From the IMG/VR virus record IMGVR_UViG_3300045125_000009, positions 1-38,345 of that record: a stretch of 38,345 nt of DNA. One strand, 5' to 3'. The stretch is from a virus. Below are positions 29,213 to 35,933 of this stretch, piece by piece. The notes beneath the pieces are model-generated. The model did not search any database, was not told the DNA's origin, and worked only from the letters and a program-made list of their open reading frames with translations. Position 1 is the first letter of the stretch; every line of letters starts with the position of its first letter. The position numbers and the translations under genes are program-made.

Positions 29213-29241
29213 AGCATACACCCGTCTTTTGTGCTTGTCAA
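29213..29241 (-). promoter_or_regulatory. Sigma70 promoter of the recombination operon
   Basis: On the minus strand, TTGACA (29241-29236) and TATGCT (29218-29213) are separated by exactly 17 bases, a near-consensus sigma70 promoter reading into the gene at 29179. It is the best promoter seen in the window. Its -35 box lies in a region with the tandem CTTGT repeats at 29234 and 29244, one helical turn apart, a plausible operator for the HTH protein encoded at 29294. Confidence 0.75.
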
Positions 29242-29293
29242 CACTTGTGTGCAAATATTTTTCGGGCAGAGTGCGAACCCGTAAGGAGGATTC

Positions 29294-29543
29294 ATGGACA
29301 TTCAAGATCTAATCGAGAAGCACGGTAACCAGTCCGGTTTGGCAAAGCACTTTGGCGTGACCCGCCAGTACGTCAGTAAATGGGTGGCTGCCGGGAAGAT
29401 CCCAGAGAAGTACCTACTGCGTGAAGCTGCACCGGGAGGTGATAGCGGAACTCGAGGACGGTGAACCCAGTAGGTCGACCCAGCGCCTAATCCGAAAGAT
29501 CAAGGCAGGACTACGGCCTAAACCCGACGCTGAAGGCTTATGA
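29294..29543 (+). CDS. Cro-like HTH transcriptional regulator
   Basis: ATG 29294 follows AAGGAGG (29283-29289). It begins MDIQDLIEKHGNQSGLAKHF and continues GVTRQYVSKWVAAGKIPEKY. The helix-turn-helix is SGLAKHFGVTRQYVSKW; the recognition helix is RQYVSKW. This is the Cro or YdaS-like pattern (N.S.LA..LGV....VS.W...G.IP). Raw reading stops near 29463, but an indel near 29425 restores KLHREVIAELEDGEPSRSTQ and KIKAGLRPKPDAEGL, giving about 82 residues. It is divergent from the recombination operon and probably controls the intergenic promoter. Whether it acts in a lytic or lysogenic switch is open; no integrase or second repressor is visible. Confidence 0.78.
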
Positions 29544-29818
29544 GACGATTCCACACAAAGGGGATATGGGACATGCAGAGACGACAAACCCCCTTACGGG
29601 GGCTTGACGGTTGGCTAGAGACCAACTATTTTTCCACCGGGGTAGATGGTGAAGATAGGGTAGTACGGTGTATTACGCCTGTCAAACACCAGCACCCCTC
29701 GGCCTGTCTGGTCGGGGAAACCACGCGCAGACAGAGCTTAAACCTAGACCGGGGCGGTGGGCCTCTAGGCGCGCAGCGTATAGCGAGGAAGCGCGAACCA
29801 CAGCGGGGTGACCCGTGA
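29540..29818 (+). CDS. Hypothetical basic protein, 92 aa
   Basis: An open frame starting in the ATGA overlap with the regulator and ending in a GTGA overlap with the next gene. These couplings are the main support for its being real. It begins MRRFHTKGIWDMQRRQTPLR and ends in an Arg-rich tail (RIARKREPQRGDP). It has no recognisable domain, and the last third also reads plausibly in another frame. A strong hairpin lies inside it at 29589-29602, so part of the stretch may instead be untranslated leader. Moderate doubt remains that the frame is correct throughout. Confidence 0.35.
   Translation: MRRFHTKGIWDMQRRQTPLRGLDGWLETNYFSTGVDGEDRVVRCITPVKHQHPSACLVGETTRRQSLNLDRGGGPLGAQRIARKREPQRGDP
29589..29602. 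terminator. GC hairpin after the regulator gene, possible terminator
   Basis: CCCCC (29589-29593) and GGGGG (29598-29602) pair around TTAC. On the minus strand the hairpin is followed by TTTGT, the look of an intrinsic terminator; on the plus strand it is followed by CTTG only. It could stop stray minus-strand transcripts entering the promoter region or attenuate plus-strand transcription just past the regulator, as tR1 does after cro in lambda. Confidence 0.35.
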
Positions 29819-30186
29819 AAAGTAGCTCGCAGCAGGGTGGCTCCGTCAGTCATCAACCTCTGCACGATCGGTGGTCAGGCGTAACTCCGTCTACTCCCGT
29901 GCAGAGTCCACCATCAGTCATCTCTCCTAGTCTGTCATACGCTATCCAATCTAGTCAGAAGTTCTGGGCTGAGGCGAGTGCTGACCCCATGTTAAGACTG
30001 CGGTTTCTGGATGCTAGGTACGCCAGACTTGACCCGAACGGACTAGATTTCTTCAAGGGTGAAGTTGGCGATGCAATCCGTGCAGCAGACCCGAAAGCCG
30101 TTCTCGGCGACCCTCACCTCGTTGGCCTGATCAGGGCGCTCTGGGGTGAACGTGGCGTAATCAAACTCAGGGACAAAATCAAATGA
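29815..30186 (+). CDS. Hypothetical early protein, 123 aa
   Basis: A GTG start in GTGA overlap, unbroken. The first half is Ser/Pro-rich and likely disordered (VTPSTPVQSPPSVISPSL). The second half is compact and helical: FWAEASADPMLRLRFLDARY, ARLDPNGLDFFKGEVGDAIR and AADPKAVLGDPHLVGLIRAL. No known domain recognised. Its place after the regulator is where small temperate phages carry replication initiators, but it lacks a visible winged-helix or ATPase motif, so I make no functional claim. The stop overlaps the next ATG. Confidence 0.5.
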   Translation: MKSSSQQGGSVSHQPLHDRWSGVTPSTPVQSPPSVISPSLSYAIQSSQKFWAEASADPMLRLRFLDARYARLDPNGLDFFKGEVGDAIRAADPKAVLGDPHLVGLIRALWGERGVIKLRDKIK

Positions 30187-30379
30187 TCGACAATGAATCA
30201 CCGCCGGGTTCTTGGAAGAAGAACTCGATCGCGCGCCGTGGGCGTACGGACAACGTCAGGACAGGGGCATGATGTTTGCTCTTGCCAAGATCAGACAGGC
30301 GGGTCTCTGGCATGAGGCGGCGCTACTTCAGCAGCGGATCGTCTCGCTCGAGGCTGAGATCGAGAGGATGACGGAATGA
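30183..30379 (+). CDS. Small early protein with coiled coil
   Basis: ATG 30183 is in ATGA overlap. The raw frame stops at 30270-30272 after 29 codons. An indel near 30212 gives a longer product: MIDNESPPG, then EELDRAPWAYGQRQDRGMMF, ALAKIRQAGLWHEAALLQQR and IVSLEAEIERMTE. The C-terminal half is a short leucine-rich coiled coil. About 65 residues; no family recognised. The stop overlaps the following ATG at 30376. If the indel is not an error, the second half could start alone at the ATG near 30271. Confidence 0.45.
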
Positions 30380-30622
30380 CCCGCGACGACATTATCCGCA
30401 TGGCGGCAAAAGAAACGGGTTTTGGCGATGTCACCAAGTCGGCATGGAGCGAATTTTTGAATCGTTTCGCCGCCCCTGTTGCCGCCGCCGAGCGGGAGGC
30501 GTGTGCAGAGATATGCGAGAGGTTGCCCAGAGACGTTCAAGATTGCTGCCGATGTGTTCGGCTACCAAGCAGAAATGCCAACGGCAGAAAACTACGCTGC
30601 TGCGATTCGGGCGGAGGGGTGA
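30376..30622 (+). CDS. Small early hypothetical protein
   Basis: It begins MTRDDIIRMAAKETGFGDVT, continues with a helical stretch FLNRFAAPVAAAEREACAEI and CERLP, and after one indel near 30535-30540 ends FKIAADVFGYQAEMPTAENY and AAAIRAEG. The scheme MTRDDIIRMA.E.G.........L..F...VA..ERE.CA.IC is very common in phage early regions (small proteins of about 80 residues). Its function is unknown to me. It overlaps its upstream neighbour in ATGA. Confidence 0.6.
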
Positions 30623-30625
30623 GGC

Positions 30626-30955
30626 ATGAGCGCCAGCCAGCGCCCAGGAAGGGAGCCGCGGGGGAGCGTGAGCTGGCACGAATCCTCTCGGAGCAGCTCG
30701 GGTGGGTGGTCAAGCGCAACATCGGTCAGGCCCGTGACGGCGGGGACGACATCACCACGGGCCAGTTCCGATGGGGGTGCAAGCGCCGGGCAAAGCTCTC
30801 GGTCTACGAGTTCATGGATCAGGTCGAAGCCAAAGCGTGCCGTCCCGGCGATATACCGATCGTCGCCATGCGGGCAGGACGGCAAGAACTGGCTGGTTAT
30901 GATGAAGCTCGAGGACGCGATCCCGATGATCCGCGGGGAGCTGCCCGAGAAATGA
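30626..30955 (+). CDS. Holliday-junction-resolvase-like nuclease (PDDEXK fold)
   Basis: The conserved protein lies in two frames: the start MSASQR, then from about 30645 RKGAAGERELARILSEQLGW, VVKRNIGQARDGGDDITTGQ and AKLSVYEFMDQVEAKACRPG, and after a second indel near 30880 DGKNWLVMMKLEDAIPMIRG. GERELA, RN.GQARDGG(D)DI, KRR and the final beta strand match small archaeal-Hjc-like phage endonucleases. These cut branched DNA during recombination or before packaging. About 108 residues. Oddity: the expected E-x-K acid reads Gly in WGCKRR. This could be a base error or an inactive enzyme. Confidence 0.65.
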   Translation: MSASQRPGREPRGSVSWHESSRSSSGGWSSATSVRPVTAGTTSPRASSDGGASAGQSSRSTSSWIRSKPKRAVPAIYRSSPCGQDGKNWLVMMKLEDAIPMIRGELPEK

Positions 30956-31023
30956 GATGGGTCAGAGACTGTGCCATCTGTGGCACTCTCGGTACCACAC
31001 AAAATGCAAACAGGAGAAACACC

Positions 31024-31290
31024 ATGACGCCAATCATCGCACTCAGAATCGCACCCGTTATCGACATCGTCTGCGACGCCGTGGACGATCGCAAGAACTA
31101 CGCAAGTAAGCGGCAGCTAATGCAACGCATCAGAGACGTCAAGTCAGAGCTTTACGCGCTCGAGCGAGAGCTGAGTTGCGTCCAGATTGGGGTAGCGGCA
31201 CCCTATCGATACGACGCGCAAGAAGTACCCGCGTGGCTAAGGAGGGATGATGGAAACGGTGATAGTTCAGATGACCGTAAAGGACGCTGA
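31024..31290 (+). CDS. Hypothetical protein, 88 aa
   Basis: ATG 31024 with AGGAG at 31011-31015 gives MTPIIALRIAPVIDIVCDAV, then a helical basic part NYASKRQLMQRIRDVKSELY and ALERELS, and a polar tail. The N-terminal 18 residues are hydrophobic enough for a membrane-associated helix. The frame is also open back to 30952, where an ATG overlaps the resolvase stop, so a longer form is possible, but the ribosome site favours 31024. It overlaps the next gene by about 40 bases; a frameshift near 31200 could end it earlier. No family recognised. Confidence 0.45.
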   Translation: MTPIIALRIAPVIDIVCDAVDDRKNYASKRQLMQRIRDVKSELYALERELSCVQIGVAAPYRYDAQEVPAWLRRDDGNGDSSDDRKGR

Positions 31291-31438
31291 GGCTCTGGCG
31301 ACGATCTCGGAACTGAACGAAACGATACTTGCGTATGAGCGTGTCTTGCGTAGAATCGAAAGGTGGGGCAGAGACCACGAACCGAGCATATGGGCGAGAC
31401 AGATCCTAAAATTGAATTCGCGGAAGCTGGATTCTTGA
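31250..31438 (+). CDS. Small helical hypothetical protein
   Basis: AAGGAGG (31239-31245) precedes a double ATG; the second at 31250 has the better spacing. The protein of about 62 residues begins METVIVQMTVKDAEALATIS and contains ELNETILAYERVLRRIERWG, then a basic tail ending NSRKLDS. It is mostly helical with no visible indel. Its last 49 bases overlap the ATG and first codons of the next gene in another frame. No function recognised. Confidence 0.5.
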   Translation: METVIVQMTVKDAEALATISELNETILAYERVLRRIERWGRDHEPSIWARQILKLNSRKLDS

Positions 31439-31536
31439 ACGATGTGTCGTGGTTCGTGTTCGCCGCGGCAGGGTCTGGTGCGCTACTTGGGCTCGCGTTT
31501 GCGGCAGCCTACTGGGTGTTCCGAATACTGACATGA
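31390..31536 (+). CDS. Small membrane protein, 48 aa
   Basis: ATG 31390 gives MGETDPKIEFAEAGFLNDVS, then WFVFAAAGSGALLGLAFAAA and YWVFRILT. The second half is one strong transmembrane helix (about residues 22-42) rich in Ala and Gly, with an acidic N-terminus. There is no indel, and the stop overlaps the next ATG (ATGA at 31533). It starts inside the upstream gene in another frame. It may be a small early membrane factor, an antiholin-like or superinfection peptide; nothing proves that. Confidence 0.5.
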   Translation: MGETDPKIEFAEAGFLNDVSWFVFAAAGSGALLGLAFAAAYWVFRILT

Positions 31537-31736
31537 GCGACGGGATCAGACTCGCACCCTGCCCGAACTGCAACGCCTCTGGCTGGATTGCAGACGGTAA
31601 TGGAGATTGGATCAGGTGCTACGAGTGCAACCCACCGGCCGTGCTAAAGCCGAAGGCCACGGTGTTGACATTCGCTCGAGGTGCGAGGGTTCGTAAACCC
31701 GCGCCAGTTGACAACGACATGCCGCCCGCGGCGTGA
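31533..31736 (+). CDS. Zinc-ribbon small protein, 67 aa
   Basis: Unbroken. It begins MSDGIRLAPCPNCNASGWIA and continues DGNGDWIRCYECN, a CPxC...CYxC zinc ribbon with 18 residues between the Cys pairs. The tail is basic and Pro-rich. Such two-Cys-pair ribbons are frequent in phage early genes, often DNA- or RNA-binding or modulators of host polymerase; the specific role here is unknown. The start is in ATGA overlap with the membrane protein gene. Confidence 0.6.
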   Translation: MSDGIRLAPCPNCNASGWIADGNGDWIRCYECNPPAVLKPKATVLTFARGARVRKPAPVDNDMPPAA

Positions 31737-31742
31737 GGATGT

Positions 31743-31897
31743 ATGGCAAGCAAACCGGGACTCTACGCAAACGTCTGGGCCAAGGTAAACGGATCGCCGA
31801 AGGTAGTGGCGAAAAGATGCGTAAGCCGGGAACCGCTGGCGCGCCGACCGCGAAGGCATTTCGTGAGTCGATGAAAACCGCACTCAAGCGCAAATGA
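31743..31897 (+). CDS. Small basic phage protein (GLYANI-type)
   Basis: ATG 31743 gives MASKPGLYANVWAK, and after an indel near 31785 continues RIAEGSGEKMRKPGTAGAPT and AKAFRESMKTALKRK, about 51 residues. The scheme KPGLYAN..AKR.RIA.GSGE.MRKPG..GAPTAK.F is a familiar small basic phage protein seen next to DUF6321-like genes. An alternative ATG at 31739 reads the whole stretch without an indel (MYGKQTGTLRKRLGQGK start), but the conserved N-terminus argues for the corrected version. Its stop is in ATGA overlap with the next gene. Confidence 0.6.
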
Positions 31898-32204
31898 AGT
31901 CGCCTGCATGGCAGCGCAAGGAAGGGCAGAACCCAAAGGGTGGCCTGAACGAAAAGGGCAGGGCTAGTTATGCTCGCGAGACTGGTGGAAAACTTAAAGC
32001 TCCGGTGCCGAAGCGGCGCGATAATCCGCGCAGAGCAAGCTTTCTGGCGCGCATGGGGAATGCTAGCGGGCCGATGGTCAGATGACCGAGGAAAACCCAC
32101 GACGACTAGCTCTCGCGCTCAAGGCGTGGGGTGCCAGCAGCAAAGAGGACGCCAGAGCGAAGGCCGCGGCGATAAGTAAACGAAACAAGGCTAAAGGTAA
32201 TTAA
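31894..32204 (+). CDS. DUF6321-like small basic protein
   Basis: It begins MKSPAWQRKEGQNPKGGLNE, then KGRASYARETGGKLKAPVPK and NPRRASFLARMGN. The raw frame stops at 32085; indels near 32075 and 32100 bring in LALALKAWGASSKEDARAKA and AAISKRNKAKGN up to the TAA at 32202-32204. About 102 residues, very rich in Lys and Arg. AWQR.EG(Q/K)NPKGGLN.KGRASY and RR.SFC/LARM are hallmarks of the DUF6321 family of phage proteins next to terminase genes. Charge suggests nucleic-acid binding; the function is not established. Confidence 0.7.
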
Positions 32205-32206
32205 CC

Positions 32207-32380
32207 ATGCCCCTTATGCAAGGATACGGAAAAGAAAACCATCTCGAAGAACATCTCGGGAAAGAGGTGAAGTCAGGCCGTCCCCAGAAGCAGGCCGTCG
32301 CGATCGCACTCAGCGTCGCCCGTAAGGCCGCACAGAAAGCCGGCAAGCGCGGGATGTTCACCCGCAAGACGATGGGCTAA
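32207..32380 (+). CDS. DUF6496-like small basic protein, 57 aa
   Basis: Unbroken. It begins MPLMQGYGKENHLEEHLGKE and continues VKSGRPQKQAVAIALSVARK and AAQKAGKRGMFTRKTMG. The core, (E/K)..K.GRPQKQAVAIAL...R, is the signature of DUF6496, a family of about 50-80 residues found in phages and bacteria. Function is unknown; the helical basic tail suggests nucleic-acid contact. Its start is three bases after the DUF6321-like stop and its stop overlaps the next ATG (TAATG). Confidence 0.75.
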   Translation: MPLMQGYGKENHLEEHLGKEVKSGRPQKQAVAIALSVARKAAQKAGKRGMFTRKTMG

Positions 32381-32466
32381 TGCCTCCGAAAAGCCGATCA
32401 AGGATCAAGGTGGCTCAGCAGATACTGAGGGCCAATGCCCAGTACCTTGGGTCAAACGCGCTCTAA
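32380..32466 (+). CDS. Very short basic peptide
   Basis: An ATG overlapping the DUF6496-like stop opens 28 codons, MPPKSRSRIKVAQQILRANA and QYLGSNAL. Only the TAATG coupling and the basic composition, shared with its neighbours, support it. It may be the first part of a longer gene broken by an indel near 32465. Confidence 0.3.
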   Translation: MPPKSRSRIKVAQQILRANAQYLGSNAL

Positions 32467-32757
32467 ATCCCTGAAGCCTATCCAGAACCCGAAGTCACTA
32501 GGGAAGGGAGGTTAAGACGCACCGCATGGCGGCAGAGAGATTGGGCCAGACGGCAAGTCTTACGCATTTCCTACTGTCGTTCTGCAAGGCACCGATACGC
32601 TGAACTGCCTTCTCGATCGCTATGCGGCGGGCGCTCGAGACGGGCGATTGCATCAAGACTGACAACATCGAAAGCGCCATTGAAATCACCAAGAAGTACA
32701 AAGGCGAAAAGTTCAAAGCATGCGAAGCGTCACGGCAGCGATATGGGCGACAACTTC
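32467..32757 (+). CDS. Broken small gene upstream of terS
   Basis: This 290-base stretch has no long frame but reads like one gene cut by several indels. IGPDGKSYAFPTVVLQGTDT is seen in one frame (about 32540-32605) and ALETGDCIKTDNIESAIEIT with KKYKGEKFKA in another (about 32628-32720). An ATG at 32526 behind GGGAGG could be the start. The two pieces resemble a common small phage protein in which a G.E...PT(V/I)..G part is followed by A...G..I..........A...YK. Function is unknown. Confidence 0.4.
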
Positions 32758-33132
32758 ATGACAAACAAAGCCGAACAAGTCAAGCGAGTCATAGAACTCA
32801 TCGAGGACGGAATGTCAGAAGCCGCAGCCTGTCGAGAGGTCAAAATCAACCGAGCAACCAGAACCACGGCGTTGAAGGTCAACTGCTGGTGACGACTACG
32901 CGCGCGCGCTCGAGGCCCTTAGCAGCCGGATCAGGTCGAGAAGGCAGAGCAGGTCATCGAGGACATGCGGAACGGCGTAATCGACGCACAGCAGGCCAGA
33001 GTCGAGCTCGATGCCCGGCAAGTGGTTTGCCAGCAAGTTCCTGCCGAAACGATACGGCGCGATAAGGCCGAGGTCGAGCACTCGGGGAACGTCGGCTTAA
33101 CGGTCAACGTCAAACGATTCACGGATGCCTGA
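32758..33132 (+). CDS. terS: Terminase small subunit
   Basis: ATG 32758 gives MTNKAEQVKRVIELIEDGMS, then EAAACREVKINRATRTTAL, a helix-turn-helix DNA-binding N-terminus. After indels near 32865-32930 come DDYARALEAL, VEKAEQVIEDMRNGVIDAQQ, ARVELDA and WFASKFLPKRYGDKAEVEHS, then GNVGLTVNVKRF. The scheme Q.AR...DARKW.ASKF.PK.YGDK matches the Sf6 gp1 family of small terminases, which recognise the packaging site on viral DNA and load the large subunit. About 124 residues. A frame change near 33025 replaces part of the ARKW motif in the raw reading. It abuts the large subunit gene. Confidence 0.8.
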
Positions 33133-34501
33133 GGATCGACCTGCCGGCGAACGGGTGGCGGCCGCGCCCGTGGTCAGATGCCCGCGTGGCTGGCACTCGA
33201 GAAAGGCACCAAGCGCCTCGCGCTGGCATGGCACAGGCGATCGGGCAAGGACGACATCAGCCTGCATTGGGCCGCGGTGTCTGCCATGAGCCGGGTCGGC
33301 GGCATCTGGCACATGCTCCCGCAGGCGAATCAATCCCGCAAGGCGCTCTGGGACGCGGTGAACCCGCACACCGGCAGACGCCGCATCGACGACGCATTCC
33401 CGGCCGAGATGCGCGAGACGACCCGCGAGCAGGACATGTTTATCCGGTTCAAGAACGGATCGACATGGCAGGTGGTGGGCTCGGATAACTACGACAGCCT
33501 CGTAGGCTCGCCCCCGGTCGGCGTCGTGTTCTCTGAGTACGCGATGGCAGACCCGAACGCGTGGGCGTTCCTGCGGCCGATCCTTGCCGAGAACGGTGGC
33601 TGGGCGATCTTCATCTCAACGCCCCGCGGCCGCAACCATTTCGCCCGGCGTGGTCGAGTACGCCAAGAAAGACCCGGACTGGTTTGGTCAGGTGCTGACG
33701 GTCGAGGACACGAACTCGATCCCGCTCGAGGTACGATTCAGCGCGAGCAGAAGGAGCTGAAGGTCGAACGCGGCGACAGGGAAGCCGAGGCCATCATCCA
33801 GCAGGAGTATTACTGCAACTTCGATGCGGCAATACCGGGCTCGTACTACGGCGACGCCATCCTCGCAGCCGAGCAGCAGGGCAGGATCGCGCCATTCCCT
33901 GCACATCGTCGACGTCAGCCGGTCGGCACAGCATGGGACATTGGCGTCGGCGATTCCACGGTGATCTGGTTCTACCAGTTTGTCGGCCACAAGATCCGCA
34001 TCATCAACGTCCTCGAGGGCAGCGGCGTCGGTCTCGAGTGGTACGCCAAAAAGCTGCTCGCGATGGACTACGTCTACGGCGACACGATCTGGCCGTATGA
34101 CGGTGCTGTGCAGGAATGGGGCAGCGGCAAGTCACGGGTCGAGACCGCGGCCGGCTACGGGCTGAAGCCGCGCGTACTTGAGGCCGATCGGGTGGACGAT
34201 GGCATTCAGGCCGTGCGTCAGATGCTGCCGGATCGTTGAGTGGAACATCGACCCTGATCTCTTTCCCGGCGAGACGAAGGCCGAAGGCGCTGCGCGCATG
34301 AGCCGCGCGATCGATGCGACCAGACAGTACCGGCGCGAGTACGACGACAAGCTGCAACGGTTCAAGGACAGGCCATTGCACGACTGGACGTCGCACTATG
34401 CAGACGCGCTGCGGTATCTCGCCAAAGGGCGCAGACCGTTCCGCGGTACGCCGATGCGACCAAGAACAGGTGCGGCTGTAGCAGACTTATCGCGTGTTAG
34501 G
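33129..34501 (+). CDS. terL: Terminase large subunit
   Basis: About 455 residues. The reading starts RIDLPANGWRPRPYQ just after the terS stop (CTG 33129, or an ATG lost by a base error). ATPase motifs: LALAWHRRSGKDDISL (Walker A type, nt 33220-33265), GVVFSEYAMADPNAWAFLRP (Walker B region, 33520-33580) and IFISTPRGRNHFA (motif III, near 33610). The C-terminal nuclease has TAWDIGVGDSTVIWF (first Asp, near 33930) and TIWPYDGAVQEWGSGKSR, and ends WTSHYADALRYLAKGRRPF. The protein pumps DNA into the prohead and cuts the concatemer. Indels lie near 33170, 33650, 33730, 33910 and 34235. The exact end is uncertain; a TAG at 34499 in one frame is my choice. Confidence 0.87.
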
Positions 34502-34510
34502 CTAGACTCA

Positions 34511-34533
34511 CGCGAGGTGTACCCGCGAGGTGT
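34511..34533 (+). repeat. 10-base tandem repeat before the gene at 34538
   Basis: CGCGAGGTGT occurs at 34511-34520 and again at 34524-34533, a 13-base period. Each copy contains GAGGTG, a ribosome-binding sequence; the second is positioned four to nine bases before ATG 34538. The duplication gives two possible ribosome sites in the short gap after terL. Confidence 0.6.
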
Positions 34534-34537
34534 GCGC

Positions 34538-34741
34538 ATGAGCGGATTGTTCAAACCGAAGATGCCAAAGATCGAGCCACCACCGCCGCCTCCCGAGACG
34601 GATGTGGCGAAGGCCCAGCGGAGATTGAATCGACCCGTCTGCGTCGTCGTCGCGGCCGTATGTCCACGATGATGTCGACGCCTGAGAGCCGTCAGCAGGG
34701 CGGTGTGGCGACGACCAAGCTCCCTCGGAGGTGGCATGTAA
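34538..34741 (+). CDS. Small protein with Pro-rich N-terminus
   Basis: ATG 34538 gives MSGLFKPKMPKIEPPPPPPE, then TDVAKAQRR and, after an indel near 34627, ESTRLRRRRGRMSTMMSTPE. A second indel near 34722 leads to LGGGM and the TAA at 34739-34741. About 67 residues. Short proteins with a PKxPKxPPPP start followed by an Arg-rich RRRGR.ST segment and a Gly-rich end are common directly after terL in podoviruses. Their function is unknown. TAATG overlap with the next gene. Confidence 0.55.
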
Positions 34742-35471
34742 TGTCCACGAAAAAAGATCACACAGCTCGCCTCGCTCGCGCAGATTGATGTTCTGACCGC
34801 CAACGACGTACTGCCGATCGCCGACATCTCGGCGAGCGAAACCAAGAAGATCACCGCAGTCGCACCGTCGGCGTTGGCGTCGACAACATGATCGCGACAT
34901 GGAACAACGTCGCGACCGCATTTAACGGCATCAAACTTCAACGTCACCGACACCGCATCGGATGCGACCTCGAGACTTCTCAGCCTTCAGGTAGGCGGCG
35001 TCGATAAGGCGTACATCACCAAGGCCGGCACGATGAACATTGCCGGCGCGATGGTGATCTCTGGCGTGACGACGATGACGGGCGCGGCCACGGCCGTGAG
35101 CTCGTTGAAGTCGACCTCAGACACGGCTGGCGTTGGTTATGGATCGGGCGCTGGTGGTACAGCGACGGTATGACCAGCAAGTCGACGGGCGTCACGCTGA
35201 ACAAGATTTGCGGCGAGATCACGATGAACAACGCCACGCTCAATCGCGAGACGGCGGTGAGCTTCACGTTGACCAACAGCGCGATCGCAGCGACCGATGT
35301 GGTGGTTGCGAATATCAAGTCAGGCGCGACTGCGAATGCATACAACGTCGCCGTGACGGCGGTGGCCGCGGGCTCCTGCCGAATCCAGTTGCACAACCTT
35401 CTCGGCGGCACCGATGCTTTCTGAGGCGGTCGTTCTTAACTTTGCAGTCATGCAAGGCCGTCGCGGCCTAA
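34741..35471 (+). CDS. Tail fibre-like protein with beta-rich C-terminus
   Basis: About 243 residues after repair. It begins MSTKKITQLASLAQIDVLTA, then DVLPIADISASETKKIT, followed by DTASDATSRLLSLQVGGVDK, AYITKAGTMNIAGAMVISGV and a C-terminal domain GVTLNKICGEITMNNATLNR, AVSFTLTNSAIAATDVVVAN and AAGSCRIQLHNL. The last part is a small beta-sandwich found at the ends of several phage fibres and fibre-like coat proteins. The N-terminus (K(I)..L......D..PI.D....ETKKI) resembles that of the gene at 35934, probably a shared attachment module. Indels lie near 34755, 34865, 34935, 35165 and 35420-35455. Confidence 0.65.
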
Positions 35472-35482
35472 ACGGAGCAGAT

Positions 35483-35766
35483 ATGGCAACGGCAATTACT
35501 CGCATCGAAGCGCCAGCGCGACGGGTAGCTGGTTCTTTTGGCCGGGTGGCCGCGGCGAGTTTCGTGTCGAGGTACGTTCCCCGGCACAGTCAAGCTGCAA
35601 TGCAAGGGCCGAAGCGGCACCGCGCAGGATGTCGGCACTCGATGTGACGCTGACTGCATCAGGCGGCGGCATCTTTGAACTCGGCGCTGGCGAGATCCGA
35701 GCAAACATCGCATCGGCGACCGCGGTCTACGCGATGGCATTGCGGATACCGAGCGGCGGGTTCTGA
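35483..35766 (+). CDS. Small beta-rich fibre-region protein
   Basis: ATG 35483 behind GGAG gives MATAITRIEAPA, and after indels near 35525, 35555 and 35640 the reading is GSWFFWPGGRGEFRVEGTFP, GTVKLQCKGRSGTAQDVGTD and VTLTASGGGIFELGAGEIRA, ending NIASATAVYAMALRIPSGGF. The scheme GSWF.WPGG...F.(V/A)EGTF...(V/T)LQ..G..GT...VG.....TA.G...F.L..G.IRA is familiar from small virion-associated proteins near fibres. About 93 residues; the exact role is unknown. The stop overlaps the next ATG. Confidence 0.6.
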
Positions 35767-35899
35767 TGAGAACCGAAGGCCGGACTCGATCGCGCACTAG
35801 CAAGCGCCCGACGCCTCGGGACAATCCTGAGAAAGTCCAGCACCTAGCCTCGGCATCGATAAACTTTTGCTCGAGGATGCATCCGTTCCGTATGGTTAG
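35766..35899 (+). CDS. Short basic protein with LLLED ending
   Basis: ATG 35766 in TGATG overlap gives MRTEGRTRSRTSKRPTPRDN and PEKVQHLAS, strongly basic. After an indel near 35855 the end reads GIDKLLLEDASVPYG with TAG at 35897-35899. About 44 residues. The KLLLED.S end recalls the LLLEDG-type repeats seen in phage nozzle and fibre proteins, including the insertion in the nozzle gene here. Function is unknown. Confidence 0.4.
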
Positions 35900-35933
35900 A
35901 AACTAGCGACAAGATTCTTTGGAGTAACGACAC

